Source: a virus
IMG/VR virus record: IMGVR_UViG_3300042987_001283
Span: 1 to 23,220 of that record
Strand: one strand, 5' to 3'
Length of the DNA: 23,220 nt
Shown piece by piece: positions 7,918-16,155 of the stretch (the first letter of the stretch is position 1; every line of letters starts with the position of its first letter). The position numbers and the translations under genes are program-made. The notes under the pieces are model-generated. The model did no database searches. It was not told the DNA's origin and saw only the letters and a list, made by a program, of their open reading frames with translations.

Positions 7918-8331
7918 ATGGCAGCGGCTGCAAGCTACGGCGCAACGATCACGATTGGCGGAACTTCGATTACCGGCGTTACGGATATCACGCCGCCATC
8001 GTACCAGCGCGGAACGATTGACGTTACCCATCTTGGCTCAACCGGAAGAGCTAAGGAATATATTCCTGGCCTGCTGGACGGCGCGGAAATGACCGTATCC
8101 GTAATATGCGGCGCGGGAACCGGTATCGGAACCGTTGCCGGTTATGTGGACGATTACGGCGCCAACGAAGCCAAAGCGGTTTCCATCGCGCTTGCTGATA
8201 GCGCTGGAAGCTGTTCGTTTAACGCAATCGTTACCCGTGTTTCCATGGACGCTGTCAGCGTCGGTGACAACACCGTTAAAGCAACTATCGGACTGAAACC
8301 AACCGGCGTTGTTACCTACACGCTGACATAA
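7918..8331 (+). CDS. Major tail tube protein
   Basis: 137 aa, Ala/Gly/Thr-rich beta protein. The motifs GATITIGGTSITGVTDITPP, IDVTHLGSTGRAKEYIPGLLDGAEMTV (taken in parts) and the Val/Thr-rich C-terminus are characteristic of siphophage tail tube proteins of the lambda gpV-like superfamily. It polymerises as stacked hexamers around the tape measure. A GGAG lies just upstream of ATG 7918. Confidence 0.92.
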   Translation: MAAAASYGATITIGGTSITGVTDITPPSYQRGTIDVTHLGSTGRAKEYIPGLLDGAEMTVSVICGAGTGIGTVAGYVDDYGANEAKAVSIALADSAGSCSFNAIVTRVSMDAVSVGDNTVKATIGLKPTGVVTYTLT

Positions 8332-8343
8332 TAAGGATTTGTA

Positions 8344-8694
8344 ATGATTGACAAAGCAAAATTGCTTTCCGCTAATTCCGCCTTCAAGCTTGGGGAACTA
8401 GAACTTCCTGAGCTTGAAGGCAAAGTCTACTTGCGCGTTCTTTCTTCAAGGGAACGCGACGCGCTCGAGGCAGAATTTACGGACGCAAAAAACAGTCTTT
8501 CCAAGCTGGACAACGTGCGCGCCAAATTGGTCGTTCGCGCGGTCGCAGACGAGAACGGCAAACGCCTGTTTTCGGATGACGAAATCAACGCGGTCGGTGA
8601 CCTGCCAGCGCCTTTTGTGTCAAAGATTTTTGACGCAGCGGCGCGGCATAACGGCATGACGTCCGACGCGGTGGAGACTGCAAGAAAAAACTAA
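8344..8694 (+). CDS. Tail assembly chaperone, upstream frame (gpG-like)
   Basis: 116 aa. It acts during tail assembly by holding the tape measure and recruiting tube subunits; it is absent from the finished virion in lambda-like systems. The segments LELPELEGKVYLRVLSSRERDALE and LVVRAVADENGKRLFSDDEI (each read in parts) are typical. AAGGA precedes the ATG. The last codons contain the heptamer A_AAA_AAC (8685-8691) directly before the TAA, giving the -1 frameshift that extends it into the next frame. Confidence 0.9.
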   Translation: MIDKAKLLSANSAFKLGELELPELEGKVYLRVLSSRERDALEAEFTDAKNSLSKLDNVRAKLVVRAVADENGKRLFSDDEINAVGDLPAPFVSKIFDAAARHNGMTSDAVETARKN

Positions 8695-9017
8695 TCGAGC
8701 GACCGACCAGGCGATTTCTTTTTCGCTTGGCCGGTCACCTGAAAAAAACAGTCGGCGAGATTCTCGACACCGTGGACAGCGCCGAGCTAACGGATTGGAT
8801 GGCGTATTCAACGCTGGAACCGCTTGACGGTGACCGCGCGGACATTCACGCCGCGCAGGTCTGCGCAATGATGGCAAATCAATGGCGCGGAAAAGATTCC
8901 AAGTTGTTTGAAGTCGTGGATTTTATACCTGACTGGTACTCGGTAGCGAAGCCGAAAAAGAACGAGTTTGCAGCGTTTAAGGCGTGGATGGTTGCAGTCG
9001 GAACACCAAGAGGCTAA
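8344..9017 (+). CDS. Tail assembly chaperone -1 frameshift product (gpGT-like)
   Basis: Reading 8344-8691 and slipping back one base at A_AAA_AAC gives ...ARKN then LIERPTRRFLFRLAGHLKKT and the downstream frame to the TAA at 9015-9017, about 224 aa. The joined sequence shows the classic gpT-like block: LAGHLKKTVGEILDTVDS, ELTDWMAYSTLEPLDG and DRADIHAAQVCAMMANQW. The downstream frame has no good independent start: its first candidate is a TTG at 8727 without a Shine-Dalgarno, and part of the conserved domain lies upstream of it. Ribosomal frameshifting at this position between tail tube and tape measure is well known in siphophages. Confidence 0.88.
8685..8691 (+). promoter_or_regulatory. Slippery heptamer for -1 programmed frameshift
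   Basis: AAAAAAC in the phase A_AAA_AAC, a canonical X_XXY_YYZ site, immediately followed by the zero-frame TAA (8692-8694). The -1 frame is open from here to 9017 and continues the chaperone domain. Confidence 0.88.
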
Positions 9018-9020
9018 GTG

Positions 9021-11276
9021 ATGGCAAAAACAATCGGCGCTCTCTCGGTTGGTATGTCACTATCTGTTGGTGACTTTATTTCCAACATGAGTAAAGCGCA
9101 AAAGAAAGTTTCCGACTTTGGCGATAATGTAACTAAATCAACTTCAAGCATTTCCAAAAATGTAACGAACTTAATTACGCTTTCGAATTTTGGTAACAAG
9201 TTTGTTTCTTCTGCTGAAAAAGCAACCAGCGCCATCAAGTACGTTTACGGAGCCGCCGCCGCCGGTCTGGCCGCTTATGGCGTTTACAAGTTTTATGATC
9301 GCGCCATTGAAGCTTTCAAAAAAACAGAAGATGTAATGGTTCGTATTCGAGGGCTTTCCGAAAATATTGGCGCCGAAAAGATTAGTTCTGTTCTTGAAGA
9401 CATTTCTTCCAAGGGAAGAATTGCAATTGATGTATCGGGTGGACTTGCAGCAAAAATGCTGGCCGCTGGAATCAACAGCGATTCAACGGCAAGGATGCTT
9501 GAAAGCTTTGGTCAGTCTGCCAAAGCTGCCGGTTCTGGCGCGTCTGAAGTTTTTACCAAGCTGGGCGAGATTTCCCTGGCGCTGATGTCCACCGGTGAAG
9601 TGAACGCGCAAAGCTTTGCAGAACTTGCCAGCATGGGCTTGCCTGTTTATGAAGCGCTGGCGCAAAGGCTTTCTAGCGTGACTGGCGAAGCCATCAGCGC
9701 CGAGCGCGCCATGGCCATGCTTGCTGGCGGCCAGGTAAGCGGAACGAATGCGCTTAACGCGCTGGTCGGACTGAGTGGAAACGACAAAGTAAAGGCGCAG
9801 GCAGAAGCGCAGGCGAACACGCTTTCAGGAATCTACGCGCAGCTTGCCGGTGAGATTGAAGGATTTTTTGCCACCATGGGCGGCGCAATAGCGGAAGCGC
9901 TGGACCTAAAGGGATTCAATCAAGTATTGATTGATTTTATTCAAAGCCTAAAAACAAATTTTGATTCAAGTTTAAGGCCAGCAATTGAAAATATAGGGAT
10001 AGCGCTTGCCGCTGTGCGTGATGTTCTTTTTGCTGCGTTTAGAGGTCTTGTTGATTTCTTTGCTCGCTTTGGAGAAACGGATGGAATGATTCAAGATAGG
10101 GTTTCCAGCGTTCGCTCTGCTGTCGTTTCATTCGCTCAAAGTGTTGTTGCAGTATTTGCCCAATTTGCTGACATGGCAACAAAAGCAATTCAAGAGCTAG
10201 TAAATCTTGCAGGTGGCGCAAAACTTCTAGGTAAGTTTGCTGCTGCTGGTGCGGCTGGTGCCGGTGCCGGTGCCGCGGTTGGTTCCGTGTTGCCTGGCAT
10301 TGGAACTGGCATTGGCGCTGGTGTTGGCTTTTTGTCAGGCGTCTTGGGCGTTTCCATGAGCAACGAACGCTTTGGTGAAAATGCTGATTTTTCTGCTGTA
10401 AGAGCTAATATGGAAAAAATGTTTCAAGGCATAAACGACACTATTGGCCAGGTTGGAAGCGATGCCGCAGCAAATTACCTTAAAGGATTCATTACAGGAT
10501 TACAAAACAGCTTCGAGAACAAAAAAGACAACCTTGAAAAAGCTTTATCCATCGACATGAAGGGTTTCTTTGTCAATCTTCAAAGCGGCATTGCATCCGG
10601 TGAAATTGGTTACACAACGTTTCTTTCTCAATTAGCTAACGGAACCGCTTCCGCTATTGCAATTTTCAAGCGCCAAATGGAACTCGGAAACATGAGTACC
10701 GACCAGTTCCAAGAATCCATTGGGGAACTGGAAACGCGCGCGCTCAAAACGCTTGATATTGCGTTGAAGGAAGGCAAGATAACCAACGAGGAATACGGCG
10801 CCAGTATTGAGCGCCTTTATAAACAGCTAGATTCCCTCAAGCCGCCAGAGGATATTATAGCGCCAACCATTCCGACCAAATTGCCCGACTGGATTCAGCA
10901 GCTTACAGAAAAGAAAAGTCCGCTTGATACGTACCGCGAGAAACTTGCGGAACTTGAAAACGCGCTGAACACAGGCCAGATATTGCCGGACGCGTTCGCC
11001 GAAGGCGCAACCATGCTTGCGGACGAACTTGAACGCGCCGTAGGCAGCGTGGAAGCGCTCAAGAACCCTGGCGCCTTGCTGGCAGGTTCGCGCGAAGCGT
11101 TCTCGCAGGTGCTTAAGATTCAGAATCAAGGCAGCGGTGAGAACCCGCAACAGCGCCTTGCACGCCTGGCAGAGCGCGCCAACGAACTGGCACAACAGCA
11201 GGCACGCACACAAGAGCAGATTCTTGCCGCAACGCTCAACAATAATCCAATCGTTACGGCTACATTCGGGGGTTAA
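9021..11276 (+). CDS. Tail tape measure protein
   Basis: 751 aa. It sets tail length and is ejected at infection. The N-terminus (GALSVGMSLSVGDFISNM, SKAQKKVSDFGDNV) and the region AAKMLAAGINSD, FAELASMGLPVYEALAQRL are typical tape measure sequence. A strongly hydrophobic Gly/Ala zipper lies at about residues 398-446 (FAAAGAAGAGAGAAVGSVL and following), a candidate membrane-inserting segment. The C-terminal third is helical and ends Gln/Arg-rich. ATG 9021 follows AGAGG at 7 bases; a GTG at 9018 is possible. Using the rule of about 1.5 angstrom per residue, the tail would be near 110 nm. Confidence 0.92.
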   Translation: MAKTIGALSVGMSLSVGDFISNMSKAQKKVSDFGDNVTKSTSSISKNVTNLITLSNFGNKFVSSAEKATSAIKYVYGAAAAGLAAYGVYKFYDRAIEAFKKTEDVMVRIRGLSENIGAEKISSVLEDISSKGRIAIDVSGGLAAKMLAAGINSDSTARMLESFGQSAKAAGSGASEVFTKLGEISLALMSTGEVNAQSFAELASMGLPVYEALAQRLSSVTGEAISAERAMAMLAGGQVSGTNALNALVGLSGNDKVKAQAEAQANTLSGIYAQLAGEIEGFFATMGGAIAEALDLKGFNQVLIDFIQSLKTNFDSSLRPAIENIGIALAAVRDVLFAAFRGLVDFFARFGETDGMIQDRVSSVRSAVVSFAQSVVAVFAQFADMATKAIQELVNLAGGAKLLGKFAAAGAAGAGAGAAVGSVLPGIGTGIGAGVGFLSGVLGVSMSNERFGENADFSAVRANMEKMFQGINDTIGQVGSDAAANYLKGFITGLQNSFENKKDNLEKALSIDMKGFFVNLQSGIASGEIGYTTFLSQLANGTASAIAIFKRQMELGNMSTDQFQESIGELETRALKTLDIALKEGKITNEEYGASIERLYKQLDSLKPPEDIIAPTIPTKLPDWIQQLTEKKSPLDTYREKLAELENALNTGQILPDAFAEGATMLADELERAVGSVEALKNPGALLAGSREAFSQVLKIQNQGSGENPQQRLARLAERANELAQQQARTQEQILAATLNNNPIVTATFGG

Positions 11277-11279
11277 TCC

Positions 11280-12221
11280 ATGGCAGTAACCGGAACAGTA
11301 GAAACGTTTGAAGGCCGCAGCGCTAGCGACGACAGCAAAGCCCAAGTGACCATGAGGCGCACCTTCCTTGTGCGCACGAACAACAATTACGACGACGCGG
11401 CTACCGTGGCGCTTGGAAATATTCCTGCTATGTTCAGTGTGCATCCGAACTATAGCAAAGCCTTTGTTGTTGGCCGAGACTTTCAACCAACGGAAGATCC
11501 GCAGCTTTGGAAAGTGGTCGTTAGTTATTCAAGCAACCTGGACACAGTCACGCCGAGCAGTTCACCGAGCGCGCCGCAAACGCCGGAAGTAGCGAAGCAG
11601 CAGCAGGGAAGTTCACCAGCGGAACGCGTGGTAAATCCATTGCTCAGGCCAACTGACGTGGATTTTTCCACCGTGGACAGGCCAAAATTATTGCTTCAGG
11701 ATTACCACACAACACCACTTGCGGTAGTCAATGCAATCTTTGAAAAGTTTGATCCGCCGGTTGAAACGGAACGACCGGTTTTGAATATGCACTTGGAATT
11801 TAATACGGCAACCTTTTTGGCTGCCGACTGGATGGACAGGGTGAAGACGGTGAACAACGCGGCTTTCTCAGGATACCCGGCGCGTTCCATGTTTCTTGAT
11901 CGAATCACGGCAAAGCGCGTTTACGAAAACGAGGTTAAATACTGGCGCATTTCGCTGGATATTGCGCTCGATAAAGAGTTATGGGATATACTTGTTTTGA
12001 ATCACAGTTACTGTGAGATTGACCCAAACACCATGGAAATTAAACCAGCAGAAGCCAAGTCGGGAAAGCCGTTTCCAAATGGCGTGATTCTCGATGACGA
12101 AGGTTTCCGACTTGATGCGGGCATTGAACCTACGGAAGCCAACGGCGGCTTGATTCGCTTTTACAAATACAAGCCGGTTAGTTGGTCATGGTTGACACCG
12201 ATTTACAATAACATTCTCTAG
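11280..12221 (+). CDS. Probable tail tip/baseplate protein, unidentified
   Basis: 313 aa, directly after the tape measure where the distal tail protein is normally encoded. The N-terminal roughly 85 residues look like a beta domain (MRRTFLVRTNNNYDDAATV; PQLWKVVVSYSSNLD). A Ser/Pro/Gln-rich linker (VTPSSSPSAPQTPEVAK) follows, and a second domain begins near NPLLRPTDVDFSTVDRPKLL and ends in YKPVSWSWLTPIYNNIL. The two-domain arrangement would suit a distal tail or hub adaptor, but I recognise no specific family. GGGGG lies just upstream of ATG 11280. Confidence 0.7.
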   Translation: MAVTGTVETFEGRSASDDSKAQVTMRRTFLVRTNNNYDDAATVALGNIPAMFSVHPNYSKAFVVGRDFQPTEDPQLWKVVVSYSSNLDTVTPSSSPSAPQTPEVAKQQQGSSPAERVVNPLLRPTDVDFSTVDRPKLLLQDYHTTPLAVVNAIFEKFDPPVETERPVLNMHLEFNTATFLAADWMDRVKTVNNAAFSGYPARSMFLDRITAKRVYENEVKYWRISLDIALDKELWDILVLNHSYCEIDPNTMEIKPAEAKSGKPFPNGVILDDEGFRLDAGIEPTEANGGLIRFYKYKPVSWSWLTPIYNNIL

Positions 12222-12231
12222 AGGTTTCCCA

Positions 12232-13812
12232 ATGCGCTTTGCGTTTGGTGAAGACGAAGTCCGCAGAATAGCCAAGACCGTGAAGGTCGTTGAGCAAGGA
12301 CAGGGAAGCTTTGGCCTTGTCGCTTCGGGGCCGCGTCATGTCGGCTCACACATAAGCGTTGTAAAGGTCACTTCCACCGGAACACCATACGCCAGCGGTT
12401 ACCGGCTCGATTTCAACGCGCAAGACGTTAACTTGCTGCAACTCGACGCGGTGAAGGTGCGGGAAGTCAGTAACCGGACCCTTAGCGCAAACAGTTATTA
12501 CCTTGGCTTTTTTAGCGGATACTACAACGGAATTCCTGTTTTTCTGGTATCTGCCGCAAGCGGAACGGCTGGCAGCGGAAGCGGTAGCGGCTCAGGTGGT
12601 TCCGGTGGTACTGGTTCGGGCGAATGCTTTGACGTGATTCAAAGCATATCTTGTACCGATGGCGAACTATCCGTAACCTACGCAACCATTTGCCCGGATA
12701 GCGGAACCGCCGTTATTGTCGGTCAACAAACTGGAAACTATTCAATCACCACGCGTTACTCGGTTACAGGTGGCGGAAAGCTGAACAGCTTCACGCCAAT
12801 CAATCTGGTTGGCGATGTTGCTTCACCGACTTCGCTACAATACTACGGCACAAATTCTAATTCGATTCGCGGATGGTACGACTTGCCAAGCGGCACCGAA
12901 TCAACCATGTCGATTACTGGCAAGGGAACGGTTGCAAGTCCAATCAAGTTTGTGAATGATCAGACAACGCCAGGAAACTTGAAACTGTACGGAACCGATG
13001 GTTCCGGTGTTCGCGGCTGGTACGATATCGCAGGGAATCAAGAAACAACCATGAGCGTTACCGGTGATGGTAGCATTGCCACACCGATTAAGCTGGTGAA
13101 TGACGAAGCTTCACCGGCTGGAAATTATGTTTATGGAACGACGACGCTCGGCGTTAAGGGTTGGGTTCCTGCTGTTTCATTTGATTATGTTGACCCGCTT
13201 TTTGATAACCTTGACAGCAGAATTACCGCAATAGAAAACGCACCGTACGCCACACAAGGATACGTTACAACCGCTGTAAGCAACGAGGCAACAGACCGCA
13301 ACAACGCGGACATTGCTTTGGACGGCAGAATATCAACGCTGGAATCTTCCGTTATTTCGATCAATGCTTCCATTTCCACAATCAACGCGAACATAACCAC
13401 GCTTCAAGGTGATATATCAAACATCAACGGCGACATTTCCACGATCAATAATACGCTGACAACAGTTCAATCAAACATAACTAATTTGCAATCTGACGTT
13501 AGCACGCTACAGAGTGACGTTAGCACGATTCAATCTGATTTAACATCTGCCCAAAGCAATATAACCACGCTTCAAGGTGATGTCACAACTTTGCAGACTG
13601 GACTTTCTACGGCAGAAGGAAACATTACCACGCTTCAAGGCGATTTGGCCACCGCGCAAAGCGACATTGCGACGCTACAAAGCGACTTGGCAACCGCTCA
13701 ATCGGATATCGCAACTTTGCAATCAGACCTCGCAGCAGCGCAAACAAATATATCTACGCTGCAATCGGACTACACGGCGTTGGAAGCGCGCGTCACGGCA
13801 GGGGGATTGTAA
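12232..13812 (+). CDS. Tail fibre protein with repeat modules and long coiled coil
   Basis: 526 aa. Residues 1-108 form a globular N-terminal domain (EVRRIAKTVKVVEQGQG onward) that probably attaches to the tail. A Gly/Ser linker (about 111-130) follows, then three degenerate modules around YGTxxxxxRGWYD and the TMSxTGxGxxxxPIK motif (about 193-314). The C-terminal part (about 365-520) is a long heptad coiled coil built from units such as ATLQSDLATAQSDI, probably a trimeric shaft. There is no recognisable receptor-binding domain at the C-terminus, so the tip may be supplied by the next gene, whose ATG overlaps this stop. Confidence 0.85.
   Translation: MRFAFGEDEVRRIAKTVKVVEQGQGSFGLVASGPRHVGSHISVVKVTSTGTPYASGYRLDFNAQDVNLLQLDAVKVREVSNRTLSANSYYLGFFSGYYNGIPVFLVSAASGTAGSGSGSGSGGSGGTGSGECFDVIQSISCTDGELSVTYATICPDSGTAVIVGQQTGNYSITTRYSVTGGGKLNSFTPINLVGDVASPTSLQYYGTNSNSIRGWYDLPSGTESTMSITGKGTVASPIKFVNDQTTPGNLKLYGTDGSGVRGWYDIAGNQETTMSVTGDGSIATPIKLVNDEASPAGNYVYGTTTLGVKGWVPAVSFDYVDPLFDNLDSRITAIENAPYATQGYVTTAVSNEATDRNNADIALDGRISTLESSVISINASISTINANITTLQGDISNINGDISTINNTLTTVQSNITNLQSDVSTLQSDVSTIQSDLTSAQSNITTLQGDVTTLQTGLSTAEGNITTLQGDLATAQSDIATLQSDLATAQSDIATLQSDLAAAQTNISTLQSDYTALEARVTAGGL
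13340..13790 (+). repeat. Tandem 21-bp-type repeats encoding heptads
   Basis: The fibre gene here consists of imperfect 21-base units (one heptad each), with recurring ACGCTTCAAGGTGA, ACGCTACA and CAATCxGA blocks. Such arrays can gain or lose units in frame and so change shaft length. Confidence 0.7.
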
Positions 13813-14702
13813 TGGCGCTTAATCTTACGCCAAATGCAAGCACAATAAACTCGTTAACCTGCGTTCCATGTTGTGATAAGTTTGGGTGTTGCAACATAGA
13901 TGATTTGCCAGAATTCCTTTATGTAACACTTATGCCATTTGTGAAGGAAGAAACAATAACCACAAATCGGGGATTTAGTTTTACATCTGCAATTAGTTTT
14001 CCAGGGCTTGGTCCAATTCCATTAATCAAAAAAAGCACGTTAATTAATAATGTTTTTTACGATCCAAATAATTTTCCTACGTCAAGAAAGCCTGCAGCAA
14101 TGGACCCAGGTTCTGTATCCCAAGATGCGACATACGTTTTTGAATACATTGATCCGGCTTTAGTTGGTCAAGGTGATTTCAACGGTGGCCCATTCAATTT
14201 TAATATAACAGAGTTGAAAAAATGGGACATTTTAGACACAGTTATTAACGACAATGGAAATAATATACGAATATATGCCGGCCCTGATTCACCTTTTTTT
14301 GGTTTTCCAACAAGTTACGAAGACCCATTGGCTTTTCAGCCATTTCTTAGCACAAGAACACTTAAGGTTATGCGTCTATATTGCGTTGGCAATAGTTATA
14401 CGCTTGAATGGATGACGCAAGCAAATGACGGCGCAGGTTTTTTTATAACAAACAATTCTGCTGGACAAATTCACCCAGAAGGCAACAAGGTGTTGTCTTC
14501 ATGTACTCCTTTTTTTGCAAAAGCAACTGGTACAAGATGGTATCCGTTGCACAATTTTTCTTCAGTATATGACCTGGCAACATACGATTTTATTCGCGCT
14601 TATGTATACGCTGAGACATATTTGCCAAACGGACCTGTTGTAAATGTTTCAAGGTATAGGACAAAATTTGTTGGTGATTGGAAAGCGATCATAACCGAAT
14701 GA
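13812..14702 (+). CDS. Minor tail/adhesin-like protein with Cys motif, unknown
   Basis: 296 aa. The N-terminus has a tight cysteine cluster (Cys17, 20, 21, 26, 27 in CVPCCDKFGCCN) followed by DLPEFLYVTL; the rest is rich in Phe, Asn and Pro with beta-like character and no detected enzyme motif. The gene is clearly richer in A/T than its neighbours. It is coupled to the fibre gene upstream (stop-start overlap at 13812) and to the Cys-rich gene downstream (ATGA at 14699). Position suggests a fibre tip or receptor-binding protein, but this is inference. Other possibilities are a fibre chaperone or a surface-decoration protein. Confidence 0.65.
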   Translation: MALNLTPNASTINSLTCVPCCDKFGCCNIDDLPEFLYVTLMPFVKEETITTNRGFSFTSAISFPGLGPIPLIKKSTLINNVFYDPNNFPTSRKPAAMDPGSVSQDATYVFEYIDPALVGQGDFNGGPFNFNITELKKWDILDTVINDNGNNIRIYAGPDSPFFGFPTSYEDPLAFQPFLSTRTLKVMRLYCVGNSYTLEWMTQANDGAGFFITNNSAGQIHPEGNKVLSSCTPFFAKATGTRWYPLHNFSSVYDLATYDFIRAYVYAETYLPNGPVVNVSRYRTKFVGDWKAIITE

Positions 14703-15010
14703 CGCGCCCCTGCACCTGTAACCGTGTCACGTCGTCCGTGTGGGACTCTTCCCAATGCCGATTGTGTTGGCTTGTGCAGTTTGATCAGCGTTACGCCGAC
14801 CTGTTTATGGGTGGCGGAATCAAAACAATCAAGATTAATCGGCGCGACAATTGCGAACACCTGGGGAAAGTTCTTGAGCGCGCCGCTTGTAATTGTCCTG
14901 GCAAATGGGTTCACGCCTGCGCGTTGCATGAACGCTGCCGCACCGGTTCTTCTAATGATGGCGTGCGTTCCTGTCTTTCCTGTTCTGACTACCGGAAGGA
15001 TGAACCATGA
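14699..15010 (+). CDS. Cys-rich probable zinc-binding small protein
   Basis: 103 aa with 11 cysteines (5, 7, 20, 23, 52, 64, 66, 74, 80, 92, 95), including CTC, CRLC, CNCPGKW and CLSCSDY, plus HACALHERC. The spacing suggests two or more zinc-binding knuckles. The ATGA overlap at 14699 fixes the start, and the stop overlaps the ATG of the glycosyltransferase, so the pair is co-translated. I recall similar Cys-rich proteins next to short glycosyltransferases in planctomycetes, but cannot verify this here. Function unknown; a partner or regulator of the glycosyltransferase is an inference from the tight pairing. Confidence 0.65.
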   Translation: MTRPCTCNRVTSSVWDSSQCRLCWLVQFDQRYADLFMGGGIKTIKINRRDNCEHLGKVLERAACNCPGKWVHACALHERCRTGSSNDGVRSCLSCSDYRKDEP

Positions 15011-15738
15011 AAGCCGGTGTGGTTATTGGTTCTTATAACTATCCGCGCCTAGTGGAATTGCAGATTAAATTAATCCGCGACCGTTGCGGGGAAGATACGC
15101 AGATTCTTGTTTGCGATGACTGTTCGACAGGAACAGCGCTAAACCCTGACAGGGACAGTAAATTTGAAACGCTGTTTCATCTTTGCCACGCCAACCGCGT
15201 CACGCTCTGGAGTAATCCAGACAGATTGGGCCACGTTGGCGGCGATTTGGTCAGCTATTATCTTGGCCTACAATGGGCGAAGGCGCTTGATCTGGACGTT
15301 TTCTGCAAGCTTTCCCAGCGTTGTCTTGTGGATGTTCAGGACTGGCTACGGACCAGCGCAAGCGGTTTACTTTCAAGCGGACTGGCGACCGGTTGCCAGT
15401 CGTGCTTTGAAGGTCCGTACCGTTTGCCGTTGCGTACCGAGGCTATTTTGTTTGATGTGGCGCGCTGGTATCGTCCGGATACTTTGTCCATGCTGTTCCC
15501 AAGGCCAATCAAGACGATTGCCGCTGAGGCTCTTGTTTGGGAAGCCATGCGCTTGATTGAAAACGACTTCTGGCGCTGGCCGCTGTTTCAGGAACGGCGA
15601 ACGGTCAAGGATAAAGGAATCGTCTGGCATTGCTCGCACAGTCGCGCGGACTATGAAAGCGTGGCCAGTCGTTACGGCGTCACGCTGGATGAATCGTTTA
15701 CTGTCCGCGGCTGGCAAGCGCAGGGGAATTATTGTTAA
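15007..15738 (+). CDS. GT-A fold (family 2-like) glycosyltransferase
   Basis: 243 aa. The N-terminus has the nucleotide-sugar-binding pattern of family 2-type enzymes: VVIGSYNYPRLVELQI, then ILVCDDCSTG (Asp37/Asp38). GHVGGD (75-80) and LDLDVFCKLSQR (around 95-105) occupy the place of the usual metal-binding DxD region, here without a strict DxD. No membrane segment is visible, so it is probably cytoplasmic. AAGGA lies just upstream of ATG 15007. Lying among tail-fibre genes, it may glycosylate the virion fibres or modify host surface polysaccharide; the sequence does not show which. Confidence 0.75.
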   Translation: MKAGVVIGSYNYPRLVELQIKLIRDRCGEDTQILVCDDCSTGTALNPDRDSKFETLFHLCHANRVTLWSNPDRLGHVGGDLVSYYLGLQWAKALDLDVFCKLSQRCLVDVQDWLRTSASGLLSSGLATGCQSCFEGPYRLPLRTEAILFDVARWYRPDTLSMLFPRPIKTIAAEALVWEAMRLIENDFWRWPLFQERRTVKDKGIVWHCSHSRADYESVASRYGVTLDESFTVRGWQAQGNYC

Positions 15739-15743
15739 TCCGA

Positions 15744-15777
15744 GCAATTTGCGAACACATGATACCGAAGGTACTAT
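15744..15777 (+). promoter_or_regulatory. Candidate promoter for the second fibre module
   Basis: GCAATTTGCGA (15744-15754) contains a -35-like TTGCGA (15749-15754). A 17-base spacer ending GG leads to the -10-like TACTAT (15772-15777). It lies in a 69-base gene-free gap after the glycosyltransferase stop. The preceding CCGA and the distance to GGTAC are identical to the element at 18896. Confidence 0.6.
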
Positions 15778-15807
15778 TGAAAATAGTTCTTTTTACGCGA
15801 GGTACTA

Positions 15808-16155
15808 ATGGCAGCATTTTATCACCTAGTGATAGATCAAGGCGCAACCTTGCGCGAAAGTTTCACCTATCGAGATTCCAACAACGCCATTGTAGACCTG
15901 ACAGGCTACAGCGCGCGTTCGCAAATTCGCACCAGCTACAGCGCGAGCGGCACCGTTCTGAGCGCAACCAGTCAGGCGGGAACCATCTCGATCACAGCGG
16001 CGACTGGATTGATTGCGTTTAGTGTTCCTGCCGCCACGACTGCCACGCTGACGCCAGGCAATTACGTCTGGGATTTGGAAATTATTGACCCAAGCGGAAT
16101 CGTTACCCGCCTTGTCGGCGGCACCTGCACCGTAACACCGGAGGTAACCAAGTGA
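15808..16155 (+). CDS. Ig/beta-sandwich-like phage structural protein
   Basis: 115 aa, predominantly beta. The pattern LVIDQGATLRESFTYRDSNN, IVDLTGYSARSQIRTSY, GTISITAATGLIAFSVPA and GNYVWDLEIIDPSG matches a small beta-sandwich protein often found among siphophage tail and baseplate genes. GAGG precedes ATG 15808, and the stop overlaps the next GTG. Probably a virion adaptor for fibres; exact role unknown. Confidence 0.75.
   Translation: MAAFYHLVIDQGATLRESFTYRDSNNAIVDLTGYSARSQIRTSYSASGTVLSATSQAGTISITAATGLIAFSVPAATTATLTPGNYVWDLEIIDPSGIVTRLVGGTCTVTPEVTK

Noticed and set aside
8727-9017. Independent gene starting at TTG 8727
   Set aside because: No Shine-Dalgarno, and the conserved domain begins upstream in the same frame, reached through the -1 slippery site.
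10827-11486. 219-residue minus-strand reading frame across the tape measure end
   Set aside because: Covers two plus-strand genes; Cys/His-rich composition is typical of antisense shadow frames, and no minus-strand gene is supported elsewhere in the window.
15732-16022. Alternative 96-residue plus-strand frame before the second fibre module
   Set aside because: Arg/His-rich out-of-frame translation of the beta-sandwich gene; it has no ribosome-binding site and spans the promoter-like element.
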